DNA of 18,951 bases. It comes from WJLC01 sp964600865 (GTDB taxonomy: Archaea > Nanobdellota > Nanobdellia > Pacearchaeales > GW2011-AR1). A program made the translations under genes and the position numbers. The stretch lies in NCBI GenBank assembly GCA_964600865.1, contig CAZRJP010000017.1:1-18951 (forward strand), read 5' to 3'. The first letter of the stretch is position 1; each line of letters opens with the position of its first letter. The notes under the pieces were generated by a model. The model saw only the letters and a list, made by a program, of their open reading frames with translations, made no database searches and was not told the origin of the DNA. This document shows positions 6,930 through 13,039 of the stretch, piece by piece.

Positions 6930-6937
6930 TTTATAAA
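6930..6937 (-). promoter_or_regulatory. TATA box of the second nucleotidyltransferase/HEPN pair
   Basis: TTTATAAA is centred about 37 nt before the ATG at 6896, so the mRNA would have a leader of about 10 nt, unlike the apparently leaderless genes nearby. Confidence 0.5.
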
Positions 6938-6987
6938 TTCTTCTTTCCTCCAAATTGAACTGTTAGTTAAAATATATTGTTTGAGTG

Positions 6988-7146
6988 TCATTTTTTCTTT
7001 TGTTTATTATAAAACTCAATTAGTTTTAGCAAAATTTGATTAAATGTGTCTTTTCTAACAAAATCCAGATTTTCAATTTGTTCTTTTGTGGTTTGTTCTA
7101 TTCTAATTGTAATAGTTTTTGCAGATTTAATATTTTTAGTAATCAT
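6988..7146 (-). CDS. Small ribbon-helix-helix protein (antitoxin- or regulator-like)
   Basis: An ATG at 7146 opens a 52-codon frame ending in TGA at 6988-6990. The N-terminal strand SAKTITIRIEQ (8-18) followed by TTKEQIENL and a second helix DTFNQILLKLIEFYNKQKKK is the standard ribbon-helix-helix layout of archaeal VapB/antitoxin-type DNA-binding proteins. Such proteins bind operators as dimers through the strand residues. No ParE-, RelE- or PIN-type toxin follows it; the next genes downstream are the nucleotidyltransferase/HEPN pair. Its start lies only 23 bp from the second copy of the rnp3 repeat, and an ATTAAAAC there sits about 26 nt before the ATG, so the duplicated sequence may supply its TATA box. 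Confidence 0.7.
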   Translation of the reverse strand: MITKNIKSAKTITIRIEQTTKEQIENLDFVRKDTFNQILLKLIEFYNKQKKK

Positions 7147-7168
7147 ATGATACTTTGTAAGTTAAGTA

Positions 7169-7415
7169 GTTTTAATCATGTTCTTGCAAAAATCGCAAAA
7201 AAGAATGGTATTCAAATAGGAATATATATGAATAAGATTATCTCAAGCAAAGGTAAAAACAAATCAGACATAATAGCAAGAGTAATCCAAAACATAAAAC
7301 TATGTAAAAAAAATCACATTCAAATGCAATTTGTTGGAGACCTTGCAAAAACAAAGAATCTTCATGACAAAAAGGCATTAGGATTAGTATTAGGCATGCC
7401 TACATGGATGACAAA
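7169..7415 (+). repeat. 247-bp direct repeat, copy 2 (displaced 3' part of rnp3)
   Basis: Identical to 5476-5722 over all 247 bases. To its left the match ends abruptly next to the ribbon-helix-helix gene. To its right the sequence differs from copy 1 and runs into the end of the regulator gene at 7425. Confidence 0.95.
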
Positions 7416-7428
7416 GAAATTATTTTAA
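7169..7428 (+). pseudogene. 5'-truncated rnp3 fragment
   Basis: This is the C-terminal half of RNase P p30 (from FNHVLAKIAKKNG to the end) without the first 69 residues. It ends MTKKLF-stop, whereas the complete gene at 5271 ends MTKNLK-stop. Its TAA (7426-7428) overlaps the stop of the convergent regulator gene, which looks like a compact original gene junction. I infer that the tail of the ancestral rnp3 is here and that the complete copy acquired a new tail. An open frame extends upstream to 7036 but only as antisense of the ribbon-helix-helix gene; no start giving a p30-like N-terminus exists. Confidence 0.85.
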
Positions 7429-7757
7429 TTTTTTAAATTAATCTCTTGAAAAGGAGAACTTTCCACTTCTAAATCTTGTTTAGTTAAAAACCATGCAAAC
7501 TTCAAAAAATTCTTTGCAATATTATTATTTGTATTTAATTTATACATATCAGATTTACCAACTCTCCTTGTCTTAATAATAATTCCTTTTTCTAAAAATT
7601 CATTAAAAAAACTTTTAAGAGAATTATAACTTATTCCTGATTTCTTAGCAATATCAGTCATATTAAAATCAAAAAAATGATTTCCAATTAAAAAATTTAA
7701 AAATTTCAATTTAGGAGTTTCTCCAAAATAATCTAAAAAGGCCGATTTATTTTCCAT
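7425..7757 (-). CDS. Winged-helix transcriptional regulator-like protein
   Basis: From ATG 7757 the product is 110 residues (MENKSAFLDYFGETPK...). A helix-turn-helix is visible as FDFNMTDIAKKSGISYNSLKSFFNEFLEKG, followed by a basic wing IIIKTRRVGKSDMYKL and a C-terminal helix, the usual layout of small archaeal winged-helix regulators. The frame is open for another 31 codons upstream (to ATG 7850), but a TTTATAA box at 7783-7789 and a tandem repeat lie inside that extension, so I prefer the short form. Its target is unknown; autoregulation is likely. It converges on the rnp3 fragment, with overlapping stops. Confidence 0.75.
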   Translation of the reverse strand: MENKSAFLDYFGETPKLKFLNFLIGNHFFDFNMTDIAKKSGISYNSLKSFFNEFLEKGIIIKTRRVGKSDMYKLNTNNNIAKNFLKFAWFLTKQDLEVESSPFQEINLKN

Positions 7758-7760
7758 CTT

Positions 7761-7776
7761 ATAGGCATATAGGCAT
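7761..7776. promoter_or_regulatory. Tandem ATAGGCAT repeat before the regulator gene; candidate operator
   Basis: Two head-to-tail copies of ATAGGCAT (7761-7768, 7769-7776) lie exactly between the TATA box (7783-7789) and the ATG at 7757. Direct rather than inverted half-sites suggest binding of two monomers or dimers side by side. Confidence 0.45.
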
Positions 7777-7859
7777 AATGACTTATAAACCTTTCTTATT
7801 TTAACATTAAAACTATCAAAATGAGAAACATTTAAATATCTTATTTTCATTAAACTTTA

Positions 7860-8105
7860 ATGAAAAAAGAAATGGCCCAATTAATGTTTAAACTTGCATA
7901 TTCAAAAAAGAACTGGGGAGCAAAATATGACAGACTTGAACATTTTAAAAGATTTCCAAATTTAAAAAAGATAATTAAAAAATTAAAAAATCTTAAATGG
8001 ATTTTCATTAAAAAGAAATCTAATTATACTGGAATTTCTCTAAACACAAAATTCAAAAAAGAAATTATAGAATTTATAGAAAAACACATTCCAGAAACAA
8101 GATAA
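7860..8105 (+). CDS. Small basic protein, unknown function (possibly winged-helix)
   Basis: This 81-residue protein starts at ATG 7860; a second in-frame ATG lies at 7872. I do not recognise the family. It contains KKNWGAKYDRLEHFKRFPN followed by a helix rich in Lys and Leu, a short strand-like stretch WIFIKKKSNYTGISL and a final helix KEIIEFIEKHIPE. That helix-strand-turn-strand-helix order would suit a small winged-helix or effector-less DNA-binding protein, but this is a guess. TTTAAATA at 7831-7838 lies 26 nt before the ATG (leaderless). The gene is divergent from the regulator at 7425 and ends 47 bp before pheS. Confidence 0.65.
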   Translation: MKKEMAQLMFKLAYSKKNWGAKYDRLEHFKRFPNLKKIIKKLKNLKWIFIKKKSNYTGISLNTKFKKEIIEFIEKHIPETR

Positions 8106-8152
8106 CACAATCATTCACAACCTTTTTTAATACACATTTCCTATAAATTAAA

Positions 8153-9679
8153 ATGACTAAAGATAAATCATTAAAAAAAACAATAGAATCTCTTTCACCA
8201 AATGAAAGGAAAATAATCCCATTACTAAAAGAGAAAAGTATAGCTGATATAGCTAAAAAATCAAATATAGATAAAGTTTCAGTGAAAAGAGCACTAACAT
8301 TTTTAGAAAACAAAGATATAGTTAAACTTAAAACAAGTAATAAAAAAATAGTAGAAATAGGAATAAATGGTGCATTATACAAGAAAAAAGGTCTTCCAGA
8401 AAGAAGATTACTTAATTTATTAGGAGAAAAAAGAATTATCTCATTAAAAGATGCTAAAAAACAGAGTGAATTATCAGATAATGAATTTAAGGCATCTATA
8501 GGTGCACTAAAAAAGAAAGCACTAATAGAATTAAAAAAGGGAAAAATACATTTTACTGGAAAAAAACAAGATATTTCTAAAAAAAGTCTAGAAGAATCAT
8601 TTCTTGAAAAAGTTCCTATTGAATACAAATCACTAAGTGATGAACAAAAATATGCATTAAAATTATTACAAAATAGAAAAGATATTGTATATGTATTAGA
8701 AAAAAAGACAATAAATATTCATATAACTGACTTAGGGGAAAAAATAATGAATTCAACAATTAAACAAGAAGACCTTATTGAACAAATAACCCCTAAAATG
8801 TTAAAAAACAAAAAACTATGGAAAGGTAAAAAATTCCGAAGATATGATGTAACAAGCCCTGTTCCAAAAATCTGTGGAGGAAAAAGACACTTTGTTAATC
8901 AGGCAATTGATTATGCAAGAGACATATGGACTGACTTAGGATTTAAAGAAATGACTGGTTCAATGTTAGTAAACTCTTTTTGGAATTTTGATGCTCTTTT
9001 TACTGCACAAGACCACCCAGTAAGAGAACTTCAAGACACTTTTTTTATAAACAAAAAAGGAAAACTTCCAGATAAAAAGATAGTAAAAAAAGTTAAACAA
9101 GCTCATGAAGAGGGTATTGCAAATAGCAGAGGATGGCAATACAAATGGGATGAAAAAAATTCAAAAAAAATGCTTCTAAGAACACATACTACTTGCTTAT
9201 CATCTCAAACACTTGCAAAATTAAATCTAAAAGACCTACCAGCTAAATACTTTGCAATAGGAAAGTGTTTTAGAAATGAAACAGTAGACTGGAGTCATGG
9301 TTTTGAATTTAATCAAACAGAAGGAATTGTTGTTGATAAAAATGCTAACTTTAGACATTTATTAGGTTATTTAAAACAATTCGCTAAAAAAATGGGTTAT
9401 GAAAAAGTAAGATTCCGTCCAGCATACTTTCCTTATACAGAACCCTCTATAGAAGGGGATGTTTGGGATGAAGAAAAACAAGAATGGATAGAACTTATAG
9501 CGGCAGGCATATTTCGTCCAGAAGTAACTAAACCTTTATTAGGAGAGCCTATTCCTGTCCTTGCATGGGGTCCTGGGTTTGATAGAATGATTATGAAGAT
9601 ATTCAATATAAAAGATTTAAGAGATATGTATAAAAACAATTTAAATCAATTAAGGAAAATGAGGTTCTGGCCAGAATGA
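8153..9679 (+). CDS. pheS: Phenylalanyl-tRNA synthetase alpha subunit
   Basis: This is the 508-residue catalytic subunit of the (alpha-beta)2 enzyme that charges tRNA-Phe. The N-terminal third (1-about 200) holds winged-helix tRNA-binding domains (IADIAKKSNIDKVSVKRAL). The class II catalytic core follows: KRHFVNQAIDYARDIWTDLGF (244-264, motif 1 region), QDHPVRELQDTFF, HTTCLSSQTL, motif 2 GKCFRNETVDWSHGFEFNQ (370-388), the Phe pocket FPYTEPS (426-432), and motif 3 AWGPGFDRMIMK (471-482). The length is normal for archaea. TTTTTTAAT at 8123-8131 is 26 nt before the ATG, suggesting a leaderless mRNA. The stop overlaps the next start as ATGA, so translation of the Nudix-like protein is coupled. 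Confidence 0.96.
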   Translation: MTKDKSLKKTIESLSPNERKIIPLLKEKSIADIAKKSNIDKVSVKRALTFLENKDIVKLKTSNKKIVEIGINGALYKKKGLPERRLLNLLGEKRIISLKDAKKQSELSDNEFKASIGALKKKALIELKKGKIHFTGKKQDISKKSLEESFLEKVPIEYKSLSDEQKYALKLLQNRKDIVYVLEKKTINIHITDLGEKIMNSTIKQEDLIEQITPKMLKNKKLWKGKKFRRYDVTSPVPKICGGKRHFVNQAIDYARDIWTDLGFKEMTGSMLVNSFWNFDALFTAQDHPVRELQDTFFINKKGKLPDKKIVKKVKQAHEEGIANSRGWQYKWDEKNSKKMLLRTHTTCLSSQTLAKLNLKDLPAKYFAIGKCFRNETVDWSHGFEFNQTEGIVVDKNANFRHLLGYLKQFAKKMGYEKVRFRPAYFPYTEPSIEGDVWDEEKQEWIELIAAGIFRPEVTKPLLGEPIPVLAWGPGFDRMIMKIFNIKDLRDMYKNNLNQLRKMRFWPE

Positions 9680-10134
9680 AGATTTTAAAAGCATTTACTC
9701 TAATTCATAATAACTCTAAAGCACTTTTAGGAAAAAAGAAAGATTCCACAAAGGAGTATAATGGATTTAAAACAACAATTTCAAAAGGGTTAAATATAGA
9801 AGAAACTGCGAGAATAAAGACATATGAACAATCAGGGGTATATCCCTTAGTAATGGAAAAAATAGGAGAGGTTTTATTTAATTTTATAGGGAAAAAAGAA
9901 GAACATGAAACCCATTTCTTTAAATCATCAAAATATAATGGACGTGCAAAAGAAACAAAAGAATTTACTTCAAAATGGTTTAATGTGGATGAAATTCCTT
10001 ATCAAGAACTTTTAGAAGAAAATAGGTTTTGGTTGCCAATGATGTTACAAAACCATCATTTCCAAGGAAGAATTTCACTAGATAATAATCATAAAATAAA
10101 AGACTATAAATTAGAACAGGTGATGAAAAAATAA
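9676..10134 (+). CDS. MTH1-like Nudix-fold protein with a degenerate Nudix box, encoded between pheS and pheT
   Basis: The 152-residue protein resembles human MTH1 (8-oxo-dGTP diphosphatase) along most of its length. Shared parts are ALLGKKK, EYNGF (28-31), the strand EKIGEVLFNFIGKKEEHETHFF, KWFNVDEIPYQELL and FWLPMMLQNHHFQGRI (119-133), ending in KDYKLEQV. A gapless alignment from Asn29 (MTH1 Asn33) through the Nudix box shows the catalytic pattern G-x5-E-x7-R-E-x-x-E-E-x-G replaced by T33, L39, I47, K48, E51, Q52 and G54. Only one Glu and the last Gly remain. Hydrolysis is therefore unlikely, but the fold and much of the nucleotide pocket seem kept. It overlaps pheS by ATGA and is 1 bp from pheT, so it is made with the synthetase. 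Possible roles are a nucleotide-sensing or structural subunit; nothing shows which. The MTH1 numbering is from memory. Confidence 0.8.
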   Translation: MKILKAFTLIHNNSKALLGKKKDSTKEYNGFKTTISKGLNIEETARIKTYEQSGVYPLVMEKIGEVLFNFIGKKEEHETHFFKSSKYNGRAKETKEFTSKWFNVDEIPYQELLEENRFWLPMMLQNHHFQGRISLDNNHKIKDYKLEQVMKK

Positions 10135-10135
10135 A

Positions 10136-11788
10136 ATGGCTAATGTGAAATTTTCAAAAGAATTATTTGAAAAAGAAATAGGTAAACTAAACAAAGATAT
10201 GAAAAATAAAATAGCTATGTTTGGAACTACACTAGAATCTATTAATGATAATGAAATTGAATTAGAAATATTTCCAGATAGACCAGATTTACTCTCTTAT
10301 CAGGGATTCAAAAGAGCCTTCTTAGGATTTCTAGGAAAGAAAACAGGATTGAAAAAATATAAAATAAAAAAACCTCAAAAAAATTTCACTGTAAATGTTC
10401 ATAAATCTGTATCTAATGTAAGACCATATACTGCTTGTGCAATAATAAAAGGCCTTAAATTAAATGATGAAAAAATAAAAGAGATTATTGATATACAAGA
10501 AAAAATACATAATACTATTGGAAGAAAAAGAAAAAAAGTTGCAATAGGGATATACCCTCTAGAGAAAATAAAACTTCCAATTGAATTTAAGGCATTAGAA
10601 CCAGATAAAATAAAATTCACTCCATTAGGGATGAATAAAGAATTAAATGGCCTTCAAATTTTACAAAGACACCCAACAGGAAGAGAATATGCACATCTAC
10701 TTGCAGGAAAAAGCAAATTCCCTGTTTTTATAGATGCAAATAAAAATATATTGAGTATGCCTCCAATAATAAACTCTCATTTAACAGGAAAGATAAATGA
10801 AAAAACAAAAGAAGTTTTTATAGAATGTTCTGGATTTGATTTAAAGATATTAAAAAAATGCCTAAACATAATTGTAACTTCTTTTGCAGATATGTCTTCC
10901 TCTGTGAAAGTATATAAAATGAGAGTAAAGTATAACAAAACACACACTACTCCTGATTTAACTCCAATAAAAACAAAAATCTCAATAGATAATGTTAATA
11001 AATTATTAGGAATCAATCTAAAACAAAAACAAATAAAAAAATTACTTGGAAAAATGGGGCATGATTATAAAAAACCAAATGTTAAAAGCCCAGCATGGCG
11101 GACAGATATATTACATGAAGTAGATCTAATAGAAGATATTGCCATTGCATATGGTTATGAAAATTTTAAACCAGAAATACCTAAAATATCTACAATAGGT
11201 GAAGAATCAAAAGAAGAAAAAATAAAAAGAAAAATCACAGATATCCTTACTGGCCTAGGATTACTAGAAGTATCAAACTATCATTTAACGACAAAAAGAG
11301 ACCAATTCAAAAAAATGGGAATAACTAAAAAACAAGAAAAAGAATATATTGAACTTGAAGAAAGTAAAACAGACTATGATATTCTAAGAAAAAACATTAC
11401 ACACTATATCTTAAAAAATTTCTCAGAAAATGTAGATGCAGAATATCCTCAAAAAATATTTGAAATTGGAAAAACATTTACATCTGAAAATAAACTAAAA
11501 GAGCATGAAAAACTATGCATTGCATTAACACCAGGAAACTTTACTGAAATAAAACAAATATTAGAATACCTCAATAGAATGCTAAAACAAAAAATATATT
11601 TAGAAGAATCTAATGACTCTCCCAAATGGTTTATTCAGGGGAGGGATGCAAGAATAAAACTAGGAGATGAAACTCTAGGATATATTGGAGAAATTCATCC
11701 AAAAATATTAGAAGATTGGAAAATAAAAATGCCTATAGCTCTTCTTGAAATTGATCTTAAACCAGTATTCAAAAAACTAGAAAAATAA
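10136..11788 (+). CDS. pheT: Phenylalanyl-tRNA synthetase beta subunit
   Basis: The 550-residue archaeal/eukaryotic-type beta subunit binds tRNA-Phe and carries the editing function against mischarged Tyr. The N-terminal region ELEIFPDRPDLLSYQG (43-58) and the B3/B4 editing segment HPTGREYAHLLAG... with SMPPIINSHLTGKI (about 207-220) are clear. The B5 domain KISIDNVNKLLGINL... and SPAWRTDILHEVDLIEDIAIAYGY follow, and the catalytic-like fold closes with KLGDETLGYIGEIHPKILEDW near the C-terminus. Length is normal. It starts 1 bp after the Nudix-like gene and has no separate promoter visible. Its TAA is directly adjacent to the 3' end of the convergent tRNA-Thr gene. Confidence 0.95.
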   Translation: MANVKFSKELFEKEIGKLNKDMKNKIAMFGTTLESINDNEIELEIFPDRPDLLSYQGFKRAFLGFLGKKTGLKKYKIKKPQKNFTVNVHKSVSNVRPYTACAIIKGLKLNDEKIKEIIDIQEKIHNTIGRKRKKVAIGIYPLEKIKLPIEFKALEPDKIKFTPLGMNKELNGLQILQRHPTGREYAHLLAGKSKFPVFIDANKNILSMPPIINSHLTGKINEKTKEVFIECSGFDLKILKKCLNIIVTSFADMSSSVKVYKMRVKYNKTHTTPDLTPIKTKISIDNVNKLLGINLKQKQIKKLLGKMGHDYKKPNVKSPAWRTDILHEVDLIEDIAIAYGYENFKPEIPKISTIGEESKEEKIKRKITDILTGLGLLEVSNYHLTTKRDQFKKMGITKKQEKEYIELEESKTDYDILRKNITHYILKNFSENVDAEYPQKIFEIGKTFTSENKLKEHEKLCIALTPGNFTEIKQILEYLNRMLKQKIYLEESNDSPKWFIQGRDARIKLGDETLGYIGEIHPKILEDWKIKMPIALLEIDLKPVFKKLEK

Positions 11789-11888
11789 GCCACCTCTGGG
11801 GGTTGAACCCAGGACCTCATCATTTTTAGATTTCTTATTAATTAAAAAATTACCAATGATGCGCTCTTACCAACTGAGCTAAGGCGGC
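11789..11888 (-). tRNA. tRNA-Thr (GGT) with a 27-nt intron
   Basis: The minus strand folds into a cloverleaf: acceptor GCCGCCT/AGGTGGC, D-arm GCTC...GAGC, anticodon stem CATCA/TGATG, T-arm CTGGG TTCAACC CCCAG. The mature tRNA is 73 nt with no encoded CCA. The anticodon loop is TTGGTAA with anticodon GGT (Thr), interrupted after position 37 by an intron at 11824-11850. The splice site fits a somewhat relaxed bulge-helix-bulge: TTGG pairs with CTAA, with the cuts between A and A in each 3-nt bulge. A TATATAAA (11913-11920) is about 26 nt from the tRNA 5' end, so transcription may begin at or near the first nucleotide. The gene abuts the stop codon of pheT without a gap. Confidence 0.93.
11824..11850 (-). 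other. Intron of tRNA-Thr
   Basis: 27-nt A+T-rich intron at the canonical archaeal site between tRNA positions 37 and 38; removal leaves the loop TTGGTAA. Confidence 0.8.
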
Positions 11889-11932
11889 ATAATATTATTT
11901 TAAAAAAGAACTATATAAAAATTATCCTAATT

Positions 11933-12184
11933 TTATTTCAAAAATTTTGTAAAAATATAAACCAATAAAGAAATTAAAAAAGCAAGAGAAATGAGTCCAA
12001 ATAAAATCGTCAAAGCGAGAAATAAATTAAGATATAATCTAGTTCCTGAAGAAGAATAAAAAAAGAAAGATAATGCAAATAAAATAAAGGATATAATTAA
12101 ATTCCCTAATATAACCTTATTCTTTTTATTGATATTTTTATCTGAAATAGAGATATTTTTCTTCTTAGATTTCTTTTTAGCCAT
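11933..12184 (-). CDS. Small membrane protein with two transmembrane segments
   Basis: The 83-residue product starts with a strongly basic stretch (MAKKKSKKKN...) and then has two hydrophobic helices at about 24-44 and 52-78 with a short SSSGTRLY turn. By the positive-inside rule both termini should be cytoplasmic. I recognise no family. TATTTAAAT at 12206-12214 lies 26 nt before the ATG, so it has its own promoter and is probably leaderless. It stands alone between tRNA-Thr and a second pair of small membrane proteins. Confidence 0.7.
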   Translation of the reverse strand: MAKKKSKKKNISISDKNINKKNKVILGNLIISFILFALSFFFYSSSGTRLYLNLFLALTILFGLISLAFLISLLVYIFTKFLK

Positions 12185-12237
12185 ATAGTATATAAAATTA
12201 AAAACTATTTAAATATTGCCCAAAAATAAGATTCTTG

Positions 12238-12435
12238 CTAATGAGGAAGCCAACTAAACTTAACTAAATATCCTACCACTGAAGCAATATTTCCGTAAAT
12301 ACTCTCTAACCATTCAAAATACAATCCAATAAATGTATTTAAATTTTCAGAACCAATCAAAGCAAGATTATTATTATGAATTATTAATAATGCACTTACA
12401 GTAAGAAACATTAAAATAAGTATATAAAATTTCAT
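12238..12435 (-). CDS. Small membrane-anchored protein, related to its upstream neighbour
   Basis: The 65-residue product has an N-terminal hydrophobic helix (about 3-20) and then NNNLALIGSENLNTFIGLYFEWLESIYGNIASVVGYLVKFSW in continuous sequence (quoted here as two blocks: to about residue 39 and onward). Its C-terminal half aligns with that of the gene at 12438 in the pattern Y-F-x-W ... N ... W with the same spacing. It follows that gene by 2 bp on the same strand, so the pair is one operon. I recognise no known family; a small two-component membrane or envelope complex is possible. Confidence 0.65.
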   Translation of the reverse strand: MKFYILILMFLTVSALLIIHNNNLALIGSENLNTFIGLYFEWLESIYGNIASVVGYLVKFSWLPH

Positions 12436-12437
12436 TT

Positions 12438-12770
12438 TTATGATTCATTTATTTCCTCTGACTCAGAAGAATTTAATGAACTATCAACATCCCAATCCAT
12501 ATTTATGGCATTACTTGTAATCCTCTTTAAATTTGTAAAAAGGCCTCCCATCCATGAAAAATAAATCTGCCCTGCTTTCATTACTCCAGAAATACTAGTA
12601 AAATCAATATCTTCATTTCTAATAGTAAAACTAAAACTAATGTATGCAAAAACAATTAATGTTATTAATAATATTGCCCAAAACTTATGTTTAAACTTCC
12701 TAAATTCTGAAGTTGCCCACACAAGTAAGATTAATGCACATACTACAATTAATGTTATTCCCATTACCAT
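12438..12770 (-). CDS. Small membrane protein with two transmembrane segments
   Basis: The 110-residue protein has hydrophobic helices at about 3-19 and 31-48, then a predicted external part ending in an acidic tail (DVDSSLNSSESEEINES). The segment AGQIYFSWMGGLFTNLKRI followed by TSNAINMDW resembles the C-terminus of the next gene (shared Y-F-x-W, N and W at equal spacing). The ATG at 12770 is 26 nt from TATAAAAAC (12792-12800), so the mRNA is probably leaderless. No family recognised. Confidence 0.7.
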   Translation of the reverse strand: MVMGITLIVVCALILLVWATSEFRKFKHKFWAILLITLIVFAYISFSFTIRNEDIDFTSISGVMKAGQIYFSWMGGLFTNLKRITSNAINMDWDVDSSLNSSESEEINES

Positions 12771-12791
12771 ACTTTAACCAATAACAAAAAC

Positions 12792-12800
12792 TATAAAAAC
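12792..12800. promoter_or_regulatory. TATA-like box between divergent tRNA-Gln and membrane-protein operon
   Basis: TATAAAAAC is about 26 nt from the minus-strand ATG at 12770 and about 26-30 nt from the plus-strand tRNA-Gln 5' end at 12825. I see no second comparable box in the 54 bp between the two genes, so the same element may drive both directions. Confidence 0.4.
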
Positions 12801-12824
12801 ATTTCTACTCAATTAACCTTATTC

Positions 12825-12897
12825 AGCCCTGTAGTACAGTGGTCAAGTATGACTGGTTCTGATCCAGTTGACTCAGGTTCGAATCCTGGCAGGGCTA
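12825..12897 (+). tRNA. tRNA-Gln (CTG)
   Basis: A 73-nt cloverleaf without intron: acceptor AGCCCTG/CAGGGCT, discriminator A, D-arm GTAC...GTAT, anticodon stem ACTGG/CCAGT, loop TTCTGAT with anticodon CTG (reads CAG, Gln), T-arm TCAGG TTCGAAT CCTGG with one G-T pair. No CCA is encoded. A run of five T follows immediately (12898-12902) and probably terminates transcription. The last 12 bases plus this T-run are repeated exactly at 12984-13000. Confidence 0.93.
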
Positions 12898-12902
12898 TTT
12901 TT
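12886..12902 (+). repeat. 17-bp direct repeat, copy 1 (3' end of tRNA-Gln plus T-run)
   Basis: CTGGCAGGGCTATTTTT covers the 3' half of the T-stem, the acceptor 3' strand, the discriminator base and the terminator-like T-run. The same 17 bases occur at 12984-13000, 98 bp further on. Confidence 0.9.
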
Positions 12903-12919
12903 CATATTTTAATTTTTTA

Positions 12920-12981
12920 GATTTGGTTCAAATCACTTCAAAACAAGTATATTTTGAAGTCCCAGAAATTAAAAATTTCTG
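12920..12981 (+). other. Three back-to-back perfect hairpins behind tRNA-Gln
   Basis: GATTTG-GTT-CAAATC (12920-12934), ACTTCAAAA-8 nt-TTTTGAAGT (12935-12960) and CAGAAATT-AAA-AATTTCTG (12963-12981) follow each other with 0 and 2 bp between them. All stems are perfect (6, 9 and 8 bp). The next bases begin the second copy of the tRNA-Gln 3' end. The block could be a small structured RNA made as part of a tRNA-Gln read-through transcript, or the inside of a miniature mobile element. There is no coding frame of note. Confidence 0.6.
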
Positions 12982-12983
12982 AG

Positions 12984-13000
12984 CTGGCAGGGCTATTTTT
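12984..13000 (+). repeat. 17-bp direct repeat, copy 2 (orphan tRNA-Gln 3' end)
   Basis: Identical to 12886-12902. There is no tRNA body before it; only the hairpin block lies between the copies. This CAGGGCT could also pair with the tRNA-Gln 5' acceptor strand. Confidence 0.9.
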
Positions 13001-13039
13001 ATTCATTAATTTTATATACTTGCCTCTCCTAATTATTTT

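Noticed and set aside
7036..7168. In-frame upstream extension of the second p30 copy, which might look like a new fusion protein
   Set aside because: This part is simply antisense of the ribbon-helix-helix gene and has no conserved features; the p30 piece is a headless fragment.
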